Below are positions 34,626 through 48,048 of a DNA stretch of 64,000 bases, one piece after another. Position 1 is the first letter of the stretch; each line of letters begins with the position of its first letter. Origin of the DNA: Cladopsammia gracilis (taxonomy: Eukaryota > Cnidaria > Anthozoa > Scleractinia > Dendrophylliidae); NCBI GenBank assembly GCA_022457155.1, contig JAJGOT010000123.1, forward strand, positions 1,568,501 to 1,632,500, written 5' to 3'. Under the pieces are notes generated by a model. The model was not told the origin of the DNA, made no database searches, and worked only from the letters and a program-made list of their open reading frames with translations. The position numbers were made by a program, and so were the translations under genes.

Positions 34626-37600
34626 AAAGAAATAAAAAACGCGCCGAGTGCATTATCGACTCATATAAGCCGCGGGAATTTTTAAGAACACGAGAGAAGT
34701 GCAGAGAAGCACGAGCCAAAGGCGAGTGCTTCTCGCACTTCTCGAGTGTTCTTAAAAATTCTCAAGTGCTTACATATCTCAATAATGCACGAGGAACAAG
34801 TTTTTTATTTCTTTTATAAAATAAAAACTGTTACGTCAAGCGCTGCTTAGCTTTATCGAGTTAATATATATAGATAGGCTTAGCCTAACAGCGGAGCTCT
34901 CTGAACAGAAACGATGTTGATAAGCTTAACTTAGGTGAAAGGTCGAAAGCACAAGAAAAATTAGAATTACGATTGACGACCAGGCTATTTTTCAATTTTA
35001 GCAATTCTCAAAAACAGTAAGCTTATTACGCGACCATCTGCACATTACATTTAGACTGCACAAATTCCACAAAAGCACACTGTTTGAGAACCCTCTCTTG
35101 AGTAGCAAACTGCGAAAAAAAGCAGGGAAAAATGATTTTGCAAACCGTTTTCTCCGCTAAACACAACAAAAGTTTTTTTTTCTTTTAAAATGTTTAATTT
35201 ATCAATAACAAATCCCTAAAGTTTACAATATTATCCTGAGAGGCTAGTCATTTCCGGTTACAAGGCATCCTGAGTTAAAGCTAGTCATTTCCGGTTACAA
35301 TAATACAAGGTCAGTTCCGGTTTACAGTCACTTGAAAGTCTAGTCCATAAGGGATTATTTATAAAATTCATTTCCGGTCGTTTGGTCCACTTGAAATCCT
35401 TTCTGGTTTGCACATGATTACTTTAGTCATTTCTGGTAATGAATGATGAGTTGCCAGTACCTAAATTATCACTCACAAGCTTTGACTGTTGTATTCCACA
35501 AATATTCGGATGACACCACAAAGCAGAAAATTTCTGTTCACGGTGGAGGGGGGGGGGGGGGGGGGGGGAGTACTCCCATATATGAGCTATATAGGTATGT
35601 GCCGCTGTGAAGGGTATGGTTTTCAGGCAGTTTAGTCTGGGATAGGGTATAGTAATCGGAGATTTTTGGTCTAGAATAGAGTATCATTTTCCGCAAAACT
35701 GATCAGTTGCATGAAGAATTTAGACTAGAGACACTAGACGAGGTTTACTGGCAAATGGCATTTAATAATCGGTAAGGTGTGCTGTATGACATTTTTACTG
35801 ACCCCTGGTATCTTAGACTGTGATAGTGAATGAGTTTCTGCAAAATAGCGAGTCTAGAAAAGGTCTAGGATAGGGTACGGTAGGATTTTTCGGTGTTTAG
35901 TCTAGAATAAGGTTGCAAAATGCAGCTAAAATGGTATAGTATAGGTTAAGGGTCTCAAGAGTCCCAGCGGCATACCCCCACCCAAAAATGTGCAAAGTAC
36001 CCCCCCCCGGTCAATTTGCAACTGTGTTGTGATGTCATTCCTTATGTCCCTTACAGTGGCCCGAGAGTTCTCGGTGCCATTGTGAAAAGTTGCTTTGTTT
36101 CGAAAAACCCATATACCATAAAGTATGGTCTTAATGAAAAAGCGTGCTCGCATGTCATTCTCGTCATCAGCAGAAGTCCATTAGGTAAAAGAAAATAGTC
36201 TTAACATTGAATAAAAACCTAGTATTGAGTAGTGCCGATAGGGTGGGAGTGAAAACACCCCACACCCTTCCACAGGTTCAAATTTTAATCTAGCTTGGAA
36301 AGGCGTGGTAACCAGTTATCTGGTTCCACATTTGCAGTACCATTGCTAAACCAGACACCCAAGATTCGCATTCTTGACACCCACGTCAGGCCATAAGGAG
36401 TGTCCGGACGTGAGCACCAAGCTCCTAACTTCATGGCTTCTGTACTCTTTGCCACATTTAATTTAGTCCCTGTACCTGTCTGGTATTTGTGAAGTAAGGT
36501 AAACAATTTGTCTAGAGAAAAATATCGTTTATAAAACATGTGGAGTCATCCGCATTCATTGGTGAATTTTAAAACGCTTTCCTCAGGCTTCTGGAAGGAG
36601 AAAACCTTCAATAGTATCATCCTTTCTTATACTGGTAGCCAAAACGTCTGCGCATAAAACGTACAAAAGTGGAGACCGGGGATCTCCCTGCCTCACCCCC
36701 CACTCAAGTGGAATTTCTTTAGTCAAAAAACCATTAACTATAATTTTCATATTTGCTTGACAGTATAATGTAGAAATCAACGCTGGAAATTAGGGCAAAA
36801 TCCAAAACGACTTAAAACATTGGTAAAAAGTTTACCAATGTTTTTCTACCCTGTCAAAGGCTTTCTCTTGCAATTGATCAATATTCAGCAAGATACTTGG
36901 TAATATTTATATAATCTAGAGTGTCACACAAGAGAAATAAATTCTCAAAAATCGTCCTACCTGGGACGGAACAAGTTTGATCTTCTTGAAATAATCGAGG
37001 GTAACACTTTTGAAAGTCTGTTAGAGCTTTTGAACAAATTTTGTAATCAACATTGAGTAGCGAAATGGCCGGGCCACCAATTTTTGAGGTTTTTCTTATC
37101 ATCTTTGTTGTAAAGTAATCTAGTTACGCTTCCTTCCATTGAATCACTGAGAGAATTATTTTCCAAACTAAATTTATAATTTCGAACAGAATAGGGCCTA
37201 AAAGATCCCAGAATTTAGCGTAAAATTGTTGAGGTAATCCGTCTGAACCGGGGGTTTTCCATGAAGAAAGTCCACGCATTGCGTGGGTATTATTTCAGCC
37301 AAAGAGAAAGATCCTTCGCAGGATAAAATTTCGCTCTCACTTAATCTGTTTTCAAGTTTGTTCAAAAATTCGGTTTGGAATGTTAAATTAACAGGTTCTT
37401 GCAAGTACAAATTACGGTAAAAATCGAAATGAGCTGGAGAAAAGGAACAAGCTTAACTAAGGTGAAACTTAACTAAGGTGAAAGGATTAAGATTGATGAC
37501 CGGGCTATTTTTCAATTTTAGCAATTCTCAATAAACAGTATTACCCGACAGTCTGCACAGTACAAAGTTCACAAAAACAACTTTTCTCTGTCTAGAATAA

Positions 37601-38990
37601 CTAGTACGACTACTTTCCGAATAAAATACAGTTTTTGTTTGTCAAAAATTGCCCGAGAAACTGATTTGGAAATCAAAATTGCAAAAATACACAAATATTT
37701 GCATAAGGCGACGCGAGTGAAGCCTGACAGAAAATCTAAGTCTTGTTTTGTTTACATAAAATCGCTTTTCAATCTATGAAATAAATGAACAAACACATAA
37801 AAATGGACAACACAATCTTCTTTCGAAAAATGTTATTCAAATCTCCATTAGTTTATGTTTAAAAACACGTATACCATTAATAGCGCATCAGGGCAGAGCT
37901 GTCCTCGATGAAATTCAAGATAACAAACACGACTTAATTTGAGCACGTTTCATTAACATGTCTCCAAAATTTAAGAGAACACAAAGGAGAAGTCAATCAA
38001 AAATTGATATCAACATAAATTCCCATCAAAAAAGGTGATTTATTTTACCTTTAAGTCACTGGACCGCGTGGAAATTCGTTAAAACTCCGCTTCTTCGGTT
38101 CTGAAATCTGTAATCCGTAATAAAAACAAGACATCTTCCCGCATTGCTCCTGCATTGATAAAAACGTATGAGGGTTCCTCGAAGCAAGATTTTACCGCTG
38201 AAAGTTCTTCTTTTTCCACTGAAGCGGCTTCTGAGTATCCCTTAATTAATTAATTATCCCTGTCTTGAGTAGCAAACCACGAAAAAATGCAGGGAAATAA
38301 CGACTTTACTGCTCCGCTAAACACTGCGAAAGATCCAACTTTTAAAGTGTTTACCGAGCTGACGGCTGTGTAGCCAACATATAACCTAAAAAATTGCACA
38401 ATATAGAACAGTAAACTAATGATATTAAGCTTTTAAACTAAGGCGAAAAGGTCGGAAGCACAATAATTAAACTCAAAAGAGTTTAGTTGTAAACAAATGC
38501 TTCGACGAGCTACTAGCTTCAATTTAAAACGAAATCAGGTTTAAAAATAAGCACTTAGCTCTATATTCCTCCAAAAACGCTTGATTTGCAGAGTTACGCA
38601 GCCTCAAATGCGGTCTTGACCACTGTTTGAAAAATGTGAAACCTGTCTTGAGTAGCAAACCGCGAAAAAATGCAGGGAAATACTTTAAAACGGTTTTCTC
38701 CGCTAAACACAGCTCCAACTGACGTGTTTACCGAGCTCACGTCACATTGGCCATGTAGCCTCGCGAAAAACACAGCCTCGCTTTGGTTTCAAAATTGCCC
38801 AACACGGGCGCGTGCGGTACACACACGCGCCCGCGAAACATTCCGCTAGCCATGACCATGAAAAATGCGGGCATCGGTTCTATGAGTATGGTGCTGCGAA
38901 GCCAGGCCTTCGGCCCGGCGAGAGCTCCGCTATAATGAACTCGGTTTAACCAATCGTAGCGCGCGCTTTTCCTTGAGCATTTTAAAAATT
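34626..38990. mobile_element. 4.4-kb compound insertion, right arm only
   Basis: The left arm is continuous across this point (about 21900-21920, ATTATGTAATTTATTTTTTG). The right arm is interrupted from an AAAAAATAAAAAAG tract at about 34620 to an ATTACATAATAATAATAA tract near 38990. Contents: a hairpin (34640-34800), thrice-repeated GAGTAGCAAAC blocks (35098, 38264, 38643), a 22-G tract (35549-35568) and a minus-strand LINE remnant. Boundaries are approximate and no single element type is assigned. Confidence 0.55.
35920..37420 (-). pseudogene. Decayed LINE ORF2 (RT to C-terminus)
   Basis: Reading the minus strand from 37420 down, fragments in order are NLTFQTEFLNKLENRLSESE; KIGGPAISLLNVDYKICSKA; VPGRTIFENLFLLCD; VRQGDPRSPLLYVLCADVLA (RT motif RQGDPLSPLLF-like); NADDST near 36560 (the YADD box with Y replaced); TGTGTKLNVAKSTEAMKLG; and ILYGIWVFRNKATFHNG near the end. 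Each is in a different frame or separated by stops. It resembles the L1/Tx1-like group. Non-functional. Confidence 0.78.
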
Positions 38991-39500
38991 ACATAATAAT
39001 AATAATAAACGGACTTGCAAAGCCAGCGGTTTGCTAAAATAACATGTATATTGTGCATTTAGACAGCACATATCACCAGAATGGCACTCGCAATTTCCAT
39101 AATTAATTTGCGCTAATTTGTATGAGTAACTTCCTTTAAACAAAAATTCCTTGCAAACGGACTTTAACAGCTTAGCCTGTGTAATAGAACAAAACTCACA
39201 GGGTGGGAGAGGGAAAGGAATGTGCCATCATGGAAATTTTTAATTCCTGCTAGAATTTTCCCTTACACCCATCCCCTCCTCAAATTCGCGCCTCCCACGC
39301 GAGCTTCCACGTGGGCTCCGTGCCTCCCACGTGGGCTATGTGTCATTAGTCTTATTAACAGATACGTTGTATTCCCATCAATCTGACCTTTAATTACTTT
39401 TAGACGAGCATGAAGTACGCGCAAAATTCATGAAACCAGCACATCCACTCTTAGTTTGATTCTAAAGTCCGCGTCCACCGTCATTGGCGGATCTATGGGA
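38991..39500. other. Right duplication arm continues
   Basis: Reverse complement of about 21420-21900. No gene. Confidence 0.65.
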
Positions 39501-40055
39501 CGCAACTGCCGAAGAGGTTTCAATTGAATGGTTACACCATAGGATTTTGTCCACAGACTCAAAAGTTAGAACAAATGGTACCATGCAAAAGAACTGCTGA
39601 AGAGGTTTCATTTGAATAGTCACACCATAGGATTTCATCAACAGACTCAAAAGTTAGAACAAATGGTACCATGCAAAAGTACTGCTGAAGAGGTTTCATT
39701 TGAATGGTCACACCATAGGATTTCATCTACAGACTCAAAAGTTAGAACAAATGGTACCATGCAAAAGTACTGCTGAAGAGGTTTCATTTGAATGGTCACA
39801 CCATAGGATTTCATCCACAGACTCAAAAGTTAGAACAAATGGTACAATGCAAAAGTACTGCTGAAGAGGTTTCATTTGAATGGTCACGCCATAGGATTTC
39901 ATCCATAGACTCAAAAGTTAGAACAAATGGTACCATGCAAAAGTACTGCTGAAGAGATTTCATTTGAATGGTTACACCATAGGATTTTGTCCACAGACTC
40001 AAAAGTTAGAACTGTATTGCATGTCTCCATAATTGAGTCTGGGAGTGAAAGGATG
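39500..40055 (-). repeat. About six tandem 87-bp units of the dispersed repeat
   Basis: Units contain ATGGTACCATGCAAAAGTAC, GAAGAGGTTTCATTTGAATG and CACAGACTCAAAAGTTAGAA. Counterpart of the three-unit array at 20856-21122, so unit number changed after duplication. AT-repeat tracts follow at about 40075-40090 and 40165-40218. Confidence 0.82.
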
Positions 40056-40171
40056 AACCGATTCGACAGAAAAAAATATATATATATATAACTATTTTAT
40101 TTTTAAAAGTTTAACATCAACACTGCAGTTAAAAGACCCTTTGTATAGGACACACAAAGACGATTCGACAG

Positions 40172-40220
<49 letters not shown>

Positions 40221-40536
40221 TTATAACTGTTTTATTATTTTAAAAAGTTTAACATCAACGTTTGCAGTTAAAAGACCCTTTGTATAGGACGCACAATGTA
40301 TAACTTGTACATTTACTGCTTCACATTACGTACTAATTGACAGCATTGCTTGGTCTTACCGCTTATTTGAAAATAATTTACGTGACTACGTTAAGTTAGT
40401 CACACGCCAAGTTTAAAATGTTTAAAATGATTTTCTAAAATATAACAATTTTTACTAAGAGCTTAGTACAATTTGACTTAACTTTTATGACATTTTAAAA
40501 CTTACTTGGTTATTAATTTTTAGCGAATTATTACTA

Positions 40537-40595
40537 TCAAATGTTATCTGTTATTAATCCTTGGGATGTTTTTGCTTGCTTTCTGTCGCCATCCG
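40537..40595 (-). CDS. Terminal exon of the minus-strand paralogue
   Basis: Acceptor TTTTCAG (complement at 40596-40602). In phase 1 it reads A-DGDRKQAKTSQGLITDNI and TGA at 40537-40539. The plus copy has a TGA in place of the AGA codon four codons in, so this C-terminus is about 15 residues longer. A possible poly(A) signal (AATAAA on the minus strand) is at 40231-40236. Confidence 0.6.
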
Positions 40596-43500
40596 CTGAA
40601 AAATAAAGAGAAAAGAAATGTTAAAATGAATATGAATGATAAGCGATGAATAACAAGTTTGAAATGCATTACGTTTGTGTCACAGTTTTTGATATTATTT
40701 TTGAAAAGCCAAGAGACACATTTACATGAACTGAAACCCAAACATGATTTCCAATTATGTCTAAAATTACTTCTCTGGTGCACTGGAACTAAATAAGTGT
40801 CTTTGACTACGGACGGCCAGGATGGAAATGGACTTCCAATTTAACCCTTTAACTCCCAAGAGTGCCAAACAACAAAATTCAAGAAAAATCCCAAATTTCA
40901 TCTTGTAAAATATTGAAAAACAAATAGTACCATGTAAAAGTACTACTGAAGAGGTTTCATTTGAATGGTCACACCATAGGATTTCATCCACAGACTCAAA
41001 AGTTAGAACGATACTACATGTCTTCATAACTGACTCTGGGAGTGAAAGGGTTAAAAGCAAAATAAGGAGGGGGGGGGGGGGGAGGGGATAGGCTCCCCTA
41101 AATCCACCACTATAAAGGGTACGCCTCCCGGTCCCTAATATAATTAATAATAATACACTTAAACTTAAATTACCATTGCGCAGATATCAATATAACATTT
41201 TCAGCTATGCATTACAATGTTTAAGAAAATATAACAAATCCTTAATATTGCTTAAAAATCCTAAAATACATCTCTAGTACAAGTTCTTGTTAAAATTAAC
41301 AACAATGATGATGATATGCACTAATAAAATTATATAACAATATAGAAAAAATAATGAGCTAAGAAACGCCCTCTGAAACAAATGTGTTTAAAGAGACTTT
41401 TTAAACTATTTACAGAAGGTGTATTTCTATTAAAAAGGGGAAGATTGTTCCATAATTTGGGTGCAGCCATGTATTGATAAGAAGATCGGTCACCCAGCGT
41501 AGTAAAGACTTGCATGTTGGAAAGTTCAGAAATATACCATTATTTGATCTTAAACTATATCTACCACTAGTGTCTTTAACAGATATAAGTTCGGTCCCTT
41601 CCCTAGATCCGTTATAAGGAGGAGCGTTCCTCCCGGGAGCCCTCCTCTCCCCCCCCCCCCCCCCCGGGAGCGCCCTTCCCCCGGGAGCAGCTCCGGTCCC
41701 TCCTTTAGACTGCCATTGGAACATAAGTAGAAAAGCGACTAAAGGACTGAAAAGAAAGGTCTCCATCACGGTAATTTACCTTTGCACTGAGCAGGGGTCA
41801 AGTTTTCTATGATGTATTTCAGCTCCTCAAACTCTTCTACTTTTATCACATTGTCCTTGGAGGAAGCGATGGTTGCCAGTTCAATGTAATTTGTACCAGG
41901 ACCTACTCCCACAGCAAACGTTTCAATGCCTCTTTCTTTTAGCTGCCGCGTGTGTTGAGTCAGATCTTCGCCGCTGTTTGAGTTTGTTCCATCCGTGAAG
42001 AAAATGAAGAGTTTTTGCACCTTCTAAAAATAAAGAAAAAATAAACAAATGAACTCAAATCGTGAAATTCAACTAAACGATTTTTCCCACAACAATGTCG
42101 CGTTAAAAATATCAAAACCGTTATGGAGTTCTGGGGCCGGATTCACGAAGCCCTCCTTAGTTAAGACATATCCTAAGTATTGCTTCTTAACAATAGCCTA
42201 TTATTGGAATGACGATACTTAAGAGATGTCTTAACTTAGGAGGGCTTCGTGAATCCAGCCCCTGGAGGATTTTAATGCCACATTCCTTTCTGAAAAATAT
42301 TGAACATTACGGTCATTTATAGACAAAATAGGACCATAGGATGCTCTCAGCAAAGTTAACTTAAGATGATTAAAGATCGTTGTTGTTTAAACAATGGAAA
42401 ATGAGAGACACCTTTCGTCAAGTTGATTAATATATACCTGCGCGGCTATTTAATTTGTACATTTTATTGAACAAAAGAACCAATTTACAAAAATATATAC
42501 AAATATATAAAATTACAAAGTGACAATAAAACAAAAGAAAAGAAAAAACATTACATAATGTGCACAGAGAAAGGGTATTGCTAACAGCAGGTAATTATCT
42601 TGAAATATACATACATAATCAGGACATATTTCAGATGTTGTTTGGACTACAAAGTATTTTAAACTAGGATGATGGGAGCATAACCAAGTCAAGCTAAAAG
42701 TCTATTTTAAGCTGAATAATGAACTTGCATAAAAGATATAAAAGTAATCGCGAAAGACCAGACTTAATTGCGAGCAACTAACTGTTCTTATTAAACAATC
42801 TTATTCATCAATCAATTACGAAATCCTAAAGTGAGACCATTCAAATGAAAGCTGTTAAAGAACACTTTCCTGTGGTGTTGTTTATTATGCTGCGCAAAGC
42901 CTAATGTGATCATTTCAATGTATGCAATAGGTGGTTTTCACGTTACGTCACGGCGGCCATGTTGGTGCACACCTACAAAAGTTATGTGCACCAACATGGC
43001 CGCCATGGCCTTTGTCATTTGAGTCCCACAGGACTGAAGGTCACGTGAGTGAAAACCATCTATTTGGCTGTAATTTCTGTGGTACTGGACAATAAGTGTT
43101 TAATATATTGTACAAGCCAGTTTCAATTTTTGAGTCTGGGAATAAAATTTTACAATGTGACCATTTAGAGCGGTTTTCAGTTGAGTGTAAAAACTAGTTT
43201 CGCAATTGCTTTGCTTCTTCATTGCTACGCTTTGCGATTGGCTAAAATTTCTCGCGCCACTTTATCAATCAATTACCGTAAAATCTCTATTAAGCCACCC
43301 GGGTGGCTTATTTATTTAAGGTACTTTCGCGGGATGGCTTATTAGAGGGGGAGGAGTGGGAGGAGTGGGGGGGGGGGGGGCTTGATTTAGCAAAATGCTG
43401 CACGATGTACACTATATCAGGATATAATATGATATAACTTAATTCAAGCATCGTAATCTCAGGATTAAACTTGAATGTTACAATTACATGCCTTCAGTCC

Positions 43501-46500
43501 TGTAACACAATTACATGTAAAGCATTCGCCCGGGTCAATCAATCACGTTACAAACTGAACTTTCAAGACGTGAATAAATCACAGTACCGTACCTTAGTTC
43601 ACATGCAGTGTATTTCTTCTAAAGGGGGAGGGGTAGGGGTGCCTTTAAAGAGAGAGGGAGAGAGAGAGGTGGGGGGGGGGGGGGGAAATAAATTTATTCT
43701 TCTAAAAGGGGTGGCTTATTAGAGGCGGGGGGGGGGGTTGTTTCAGAGGGGTGGCTTAATAGTAATTTTACGGTTGAAGTAAAATCAAAAACCAATCGTG
43801 ACTTGGTCGCACGCGTTTTCCCGCGCTTGGCGCCGGGTACATGTATTTTGCGTCGAGTTCTGATTGGTTCATTGGATTGTCAGCGACAGTTGTGATTGGC
43901 CAGAATAATTTTTTAGTTTTGGTTTTACAACAACATTCAGTTAAAAACTTCTCTAAAAGAAGGCTACTCGGTGATACCTTTTTGGTACCGTTTATTTTTC
44001 AGTATTTGGAAAATAAAATTTAATTTTTTTGATACACATCCATTGAGTCTTACCTCCCCTCTCATCCCATGGTCAGTGGTGAACATTTTTAGTGTCTTCC
44101 TCAAGGCACTGCCAATTTGCGTGGACCCGCCCTGTGCTTGTGTTAAATCTTCTACTTCTTTAAGAAGTTCGGCAGTCTCGAAGAAGTAATCAAAGTCGAT
44201 TTTGATGGAGGCTACACTGGCGTACTCCAGGAGGGCTACGTGGGTGGCCTTTTCTGAGATGGTAAATATCCCGATAACGTTCTTCACAAAGTCCTTGGTC
44301 AGACGGTACTCATCGTTGTCAATTGAATTGGAGCCATCGATTGCAAATCCCAGGTCATAGACAACATTTTCGCCACAAGCTGAAGGGTAGAAGCATATCA
44401 GAAATTTAGTAACCGTCGGAGCTATCGGATCTCCCAAGACAAACTGTTCTCTCTATGAGAAAGATGTTTTGTTCAAAGTGTCTTGAGCATGGGACAAAGG
44501 AAAGGAATCGAACCTGTGACCTTCCGTACACTGGTCGGATACTTCCGTACACCGGTCGGATACTTCCGCACACCGGTCGGATACTTCCGCACACCGGTCG
44601 GATACTTCCGCACACCGATCGGATGCTCTGACCACTGAGCTACGAGAGACTCGTGGGGAGCTAGGACATGTCTCCTGCGTACTGCTAGGATCAGCAATGT
44701 CGAAAGCGTCACGTGTGATGATGTGTTTGTTATTTGCTGAAAAAGTTTATAATGTGCTTATGACCAAATCATAAGCCACTGCTTAATGTCTGCGCAGTCG
44801 AATTACATAAAATATACCACAAGGTCACAACCTCGTCCACCAGGGCCTTATCCGTTTTCAAAATGGCAGGGCGGGCGCAGAAACCTTTGGACAAGACTAC
44901 TGTCAAAATACTCAAAGAATCATTAAATACTTTGATGACTGACTCGGACTGGTCGCGAGGGAAACATAGAGATGCAAGGAAAACAAAATTCACTGTTTCC
45001 CGAGGGATCAGTTATAAGTGATTTGTTATATAGCAACACAAAATCTTATCATAATCATGCCACCTTTTGTCACGGTCTGATAACGTGCGCTACCAGGCAA
45101 CAGTGCACTGTTACCATATGACGTAAATGACGTTGCCCCCATTCGCAAATGTTGCCCGCTCATGGACGTTTGGCGGGAAACAGTTTGTTTATTAGATGTC
45201 ATGTGACCATAAATCAACCAACAAACGTGCGCGTTATATTAAAAAAAAACGCCAACTATATAATTAACAATTACATTATGAGCTCGAGATTTCTATCGCG
45301 TCGTGATAGTTAACGAGGGCGAAGCCCGAATCAACTATCATGCATAGAAATCAAGAGCGAATAATCTAATTGTTTTTGTATAAATCTACTAGACGTTCAA
45401 AACTTAACAATAAGACCGGCTCGCGTTTTTATTGAATAATGATATAAATAGGTCACGCTACGCGCGGATAATCGGCTACTCACTTTCAACAACAGGATAG
45501 ATAGTGAGTAGCGTAGCCAATAAGAGAACAGCATTCGTGATCGAACACTAGTAGATTTATACTAACAAGGACTATAGGGATGATATCTGTTTCAAACATT
45601 CTTTTTGTTATTCAAATGTGCCAACCACTGGAACAAAAGAACCCTTTTTTCTGCAGCCAATAAGGCTCTGGTTCGCACATTAATAACAATTGGTGACGTC
45701 ATTGATATCTTCCCTATTGTCACCTATAGTTACACGGTCGTGACTAGAAGTAGTATATAAAAAACGAGTGCGAGGGTTTGATCGTGGTATCCAAATATCG
45801 AGAAACAAATGAAAGCACGAGGCCGCTTCGGCCGAGTGCTTTTATTTGTTTCGAGATATTTGGATACCACGATCAAACCCGAAGCACGAGTTTTTTAGAT
45901 TGCTTCTCAAACTGCCTATATTAATTATCACCTAAATCTTAACACTATTGTTACGTTCTTTTCATTGGTTGCATAATTTTGGACATCATTATCAGCTACC
46001 ACTCATCTGTTGTCTCCTGGTTTCTTTGGGGAATTCAAAGTGTATGCTAAATTTATGGTAGTTTTGCTCAATTAGTTTACAGCTCTGTGGTTAGTCGGAG
46101 CTTGATTATGGCAGAAAGTAATGAAGTTAACCGTTTTCGCGTCCCAAAAGCGGTGAAGAGGAAAGTAAACTGCTAAAGGAAAGTGTTCCCAAATCAACCG
46201 TTTACAAGAATAAATGGTCTGCTAAATTTTTCCGAGAATGGCAAATGAGTCGTGTAGTGCAAGTTCCTGTAATAGATTCTGGTGGCGTGTTTAAAGCGGG
46301 ACTAAAGTTGATACCGTTACAACAGATATCACAAGCATGGATGCCGATACCCTGAATTATTGGCTCAGTAAATTTGTGCTGGAAAAAGGAAACAGCGAGG
46401 GGAAGAGATATCCAGCCAGAACAATTTATGATTTAATCTGTGGTTTGCGAAGGCATTTGATAGATGTTGTTGGTTCCGAAGCGCTAAATCCTTTGGATGC

Positions 46501-47901
46501 TGGCGATAAGAGGTATGTATCGTATTTTTGAATTTACAGTTTATTAGATCAAAATCGTTGTTATTCATTTGATTTATTGTGTTTGGTGTTGTTGCAGATT
46601 TCGTATTTTTCGGAAGTGCCTGGATTTTGCAGTATAATTTGAGTGAAATTTCCTTGTTACTATCAATAAAAGATTCATTTTGTTATTGAATGTGTAGTTT
46701 TTCTTATTTGCATTTCATGGCATGCATGAATCTGGATGTCCAATAAAAACGCATATCCAGATCACTAGTGATTTGGATATGGGTTTTCATTGGGTATCTA
46801 GATTCATGCATGTGACGAAATACTTTCCCTTCATTGGCTGATAACCTCATGAATAATTAATGAGTTTGAGAATGGATACTCCAAAATCAGGTTGGATCAC
46901 CTCGGACACTTATTGAGAATTATATAACGCAATGTCGACACTTACAATTTATTTTCAATAAATTTTTAAGTGTAAAAAAGAAAATCTGAAATCTCCACTC
47001 AAGATTGAACCTGCGACCTCAGCTAGACTTAGGCTTACATCGCCTACCGTACCACTGTACCACCTAGCTTCTCGGGTTGTTTAGTCCTAAATTTAACATG
47101 ATGAAATTCCTTCGTTTCATTTGAATATTAAACCGTTTCAGATTACCAGAAAACAAACACGGCTACCAATCGTTAGAAATAACCTCAGAAACGCCATTTC
47201 ATCGTGTGTAACTATGGATACTCCAAAATCAGGTTGGACACCCTATTGAGACTTATATAACGGAGTAATTGGTTAGCTTTCAGTTGAGGTAAGGGGTAGC
47301 AATTTATATTGTTAAATTTAGGACTAAGCAAACCGAGAAGCTAGGTGGTACAGTGGTACGGTAGGCTATATAAGCCTAAGCCTAGCTGAGGTCACAGGTT
47401 CAATCTTGAGTGGGGATTTTAGATTTTCTTTTTTACACTAAAAAATTTATTGAAAATATAATTCTAAGTGTCGACATTACGTTATTTAATTCTCAATAAG
47501 GTGTCCGACCTCCTTCTGAGCTATAGCAGATAGACTCTTCCAGACAGAGTTCACTGTAGTAAAAGAGGTCATTTCGTTCACCTGTCCCACCCATCAAACC
47601 CCTGCCTCCTGACCTCCTTCCACCCCAGGTTCGGTAGTGTAGCAGCTCCATTGTTTTAGGTCTAATGCGGCTGCTTCTGTTTTTAGGGCTAAGGGCCATT
47701 GTTTCTGTTATTTGTCGTATTGTTCTCTCGAGGGGTATCAAAACAACAGTGTGAGACTTTACAAGAGGGCCCCACTGAAAACCTTACAAAAAGGCCCCAC
47801 TGAAAACCGCCCTGGCGAGTTGGGTTCCCCCCATTATTATCGTTCATATCTCACACCGCTTGTTGTATCGGTGGTCACATATCCCTAGATCATCAAGCCG
47901 C

Positions 47902-47952
<51 letters not shown>

Positions 47953-47983
47953 CATCATCATTATTATTATTATAATTATTATC

Positions 47984-48048
<65 letters not shown>

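Larger units (their letters stand above)
42021..44053 (-). other. Intron splitting the VWA domain (right arm)
   Basis: Contains the shared hairpin (42130-42262), a hairpin element at 42927-43066, and the nested MITE pair (43165-43950). About 1 kb is present here that the left arm lacks (about 42385-43390). Confidence 0.7.

Noticed and set aside
35926..37410. Active LINE reverse transcriptase
   Set aside because: Fragments are in different frames with stops and the catalytic box reads NADD; the plus-strand LINE at 53.4-54.7 kb has FAGD.
46337..46531. Intact small gene with a tyrosine-recombinase-like domain
   Set aside because: The upstream part of the same protein is in two other frames and the catalytic half is missing, so it is annotated as a pseudogene.
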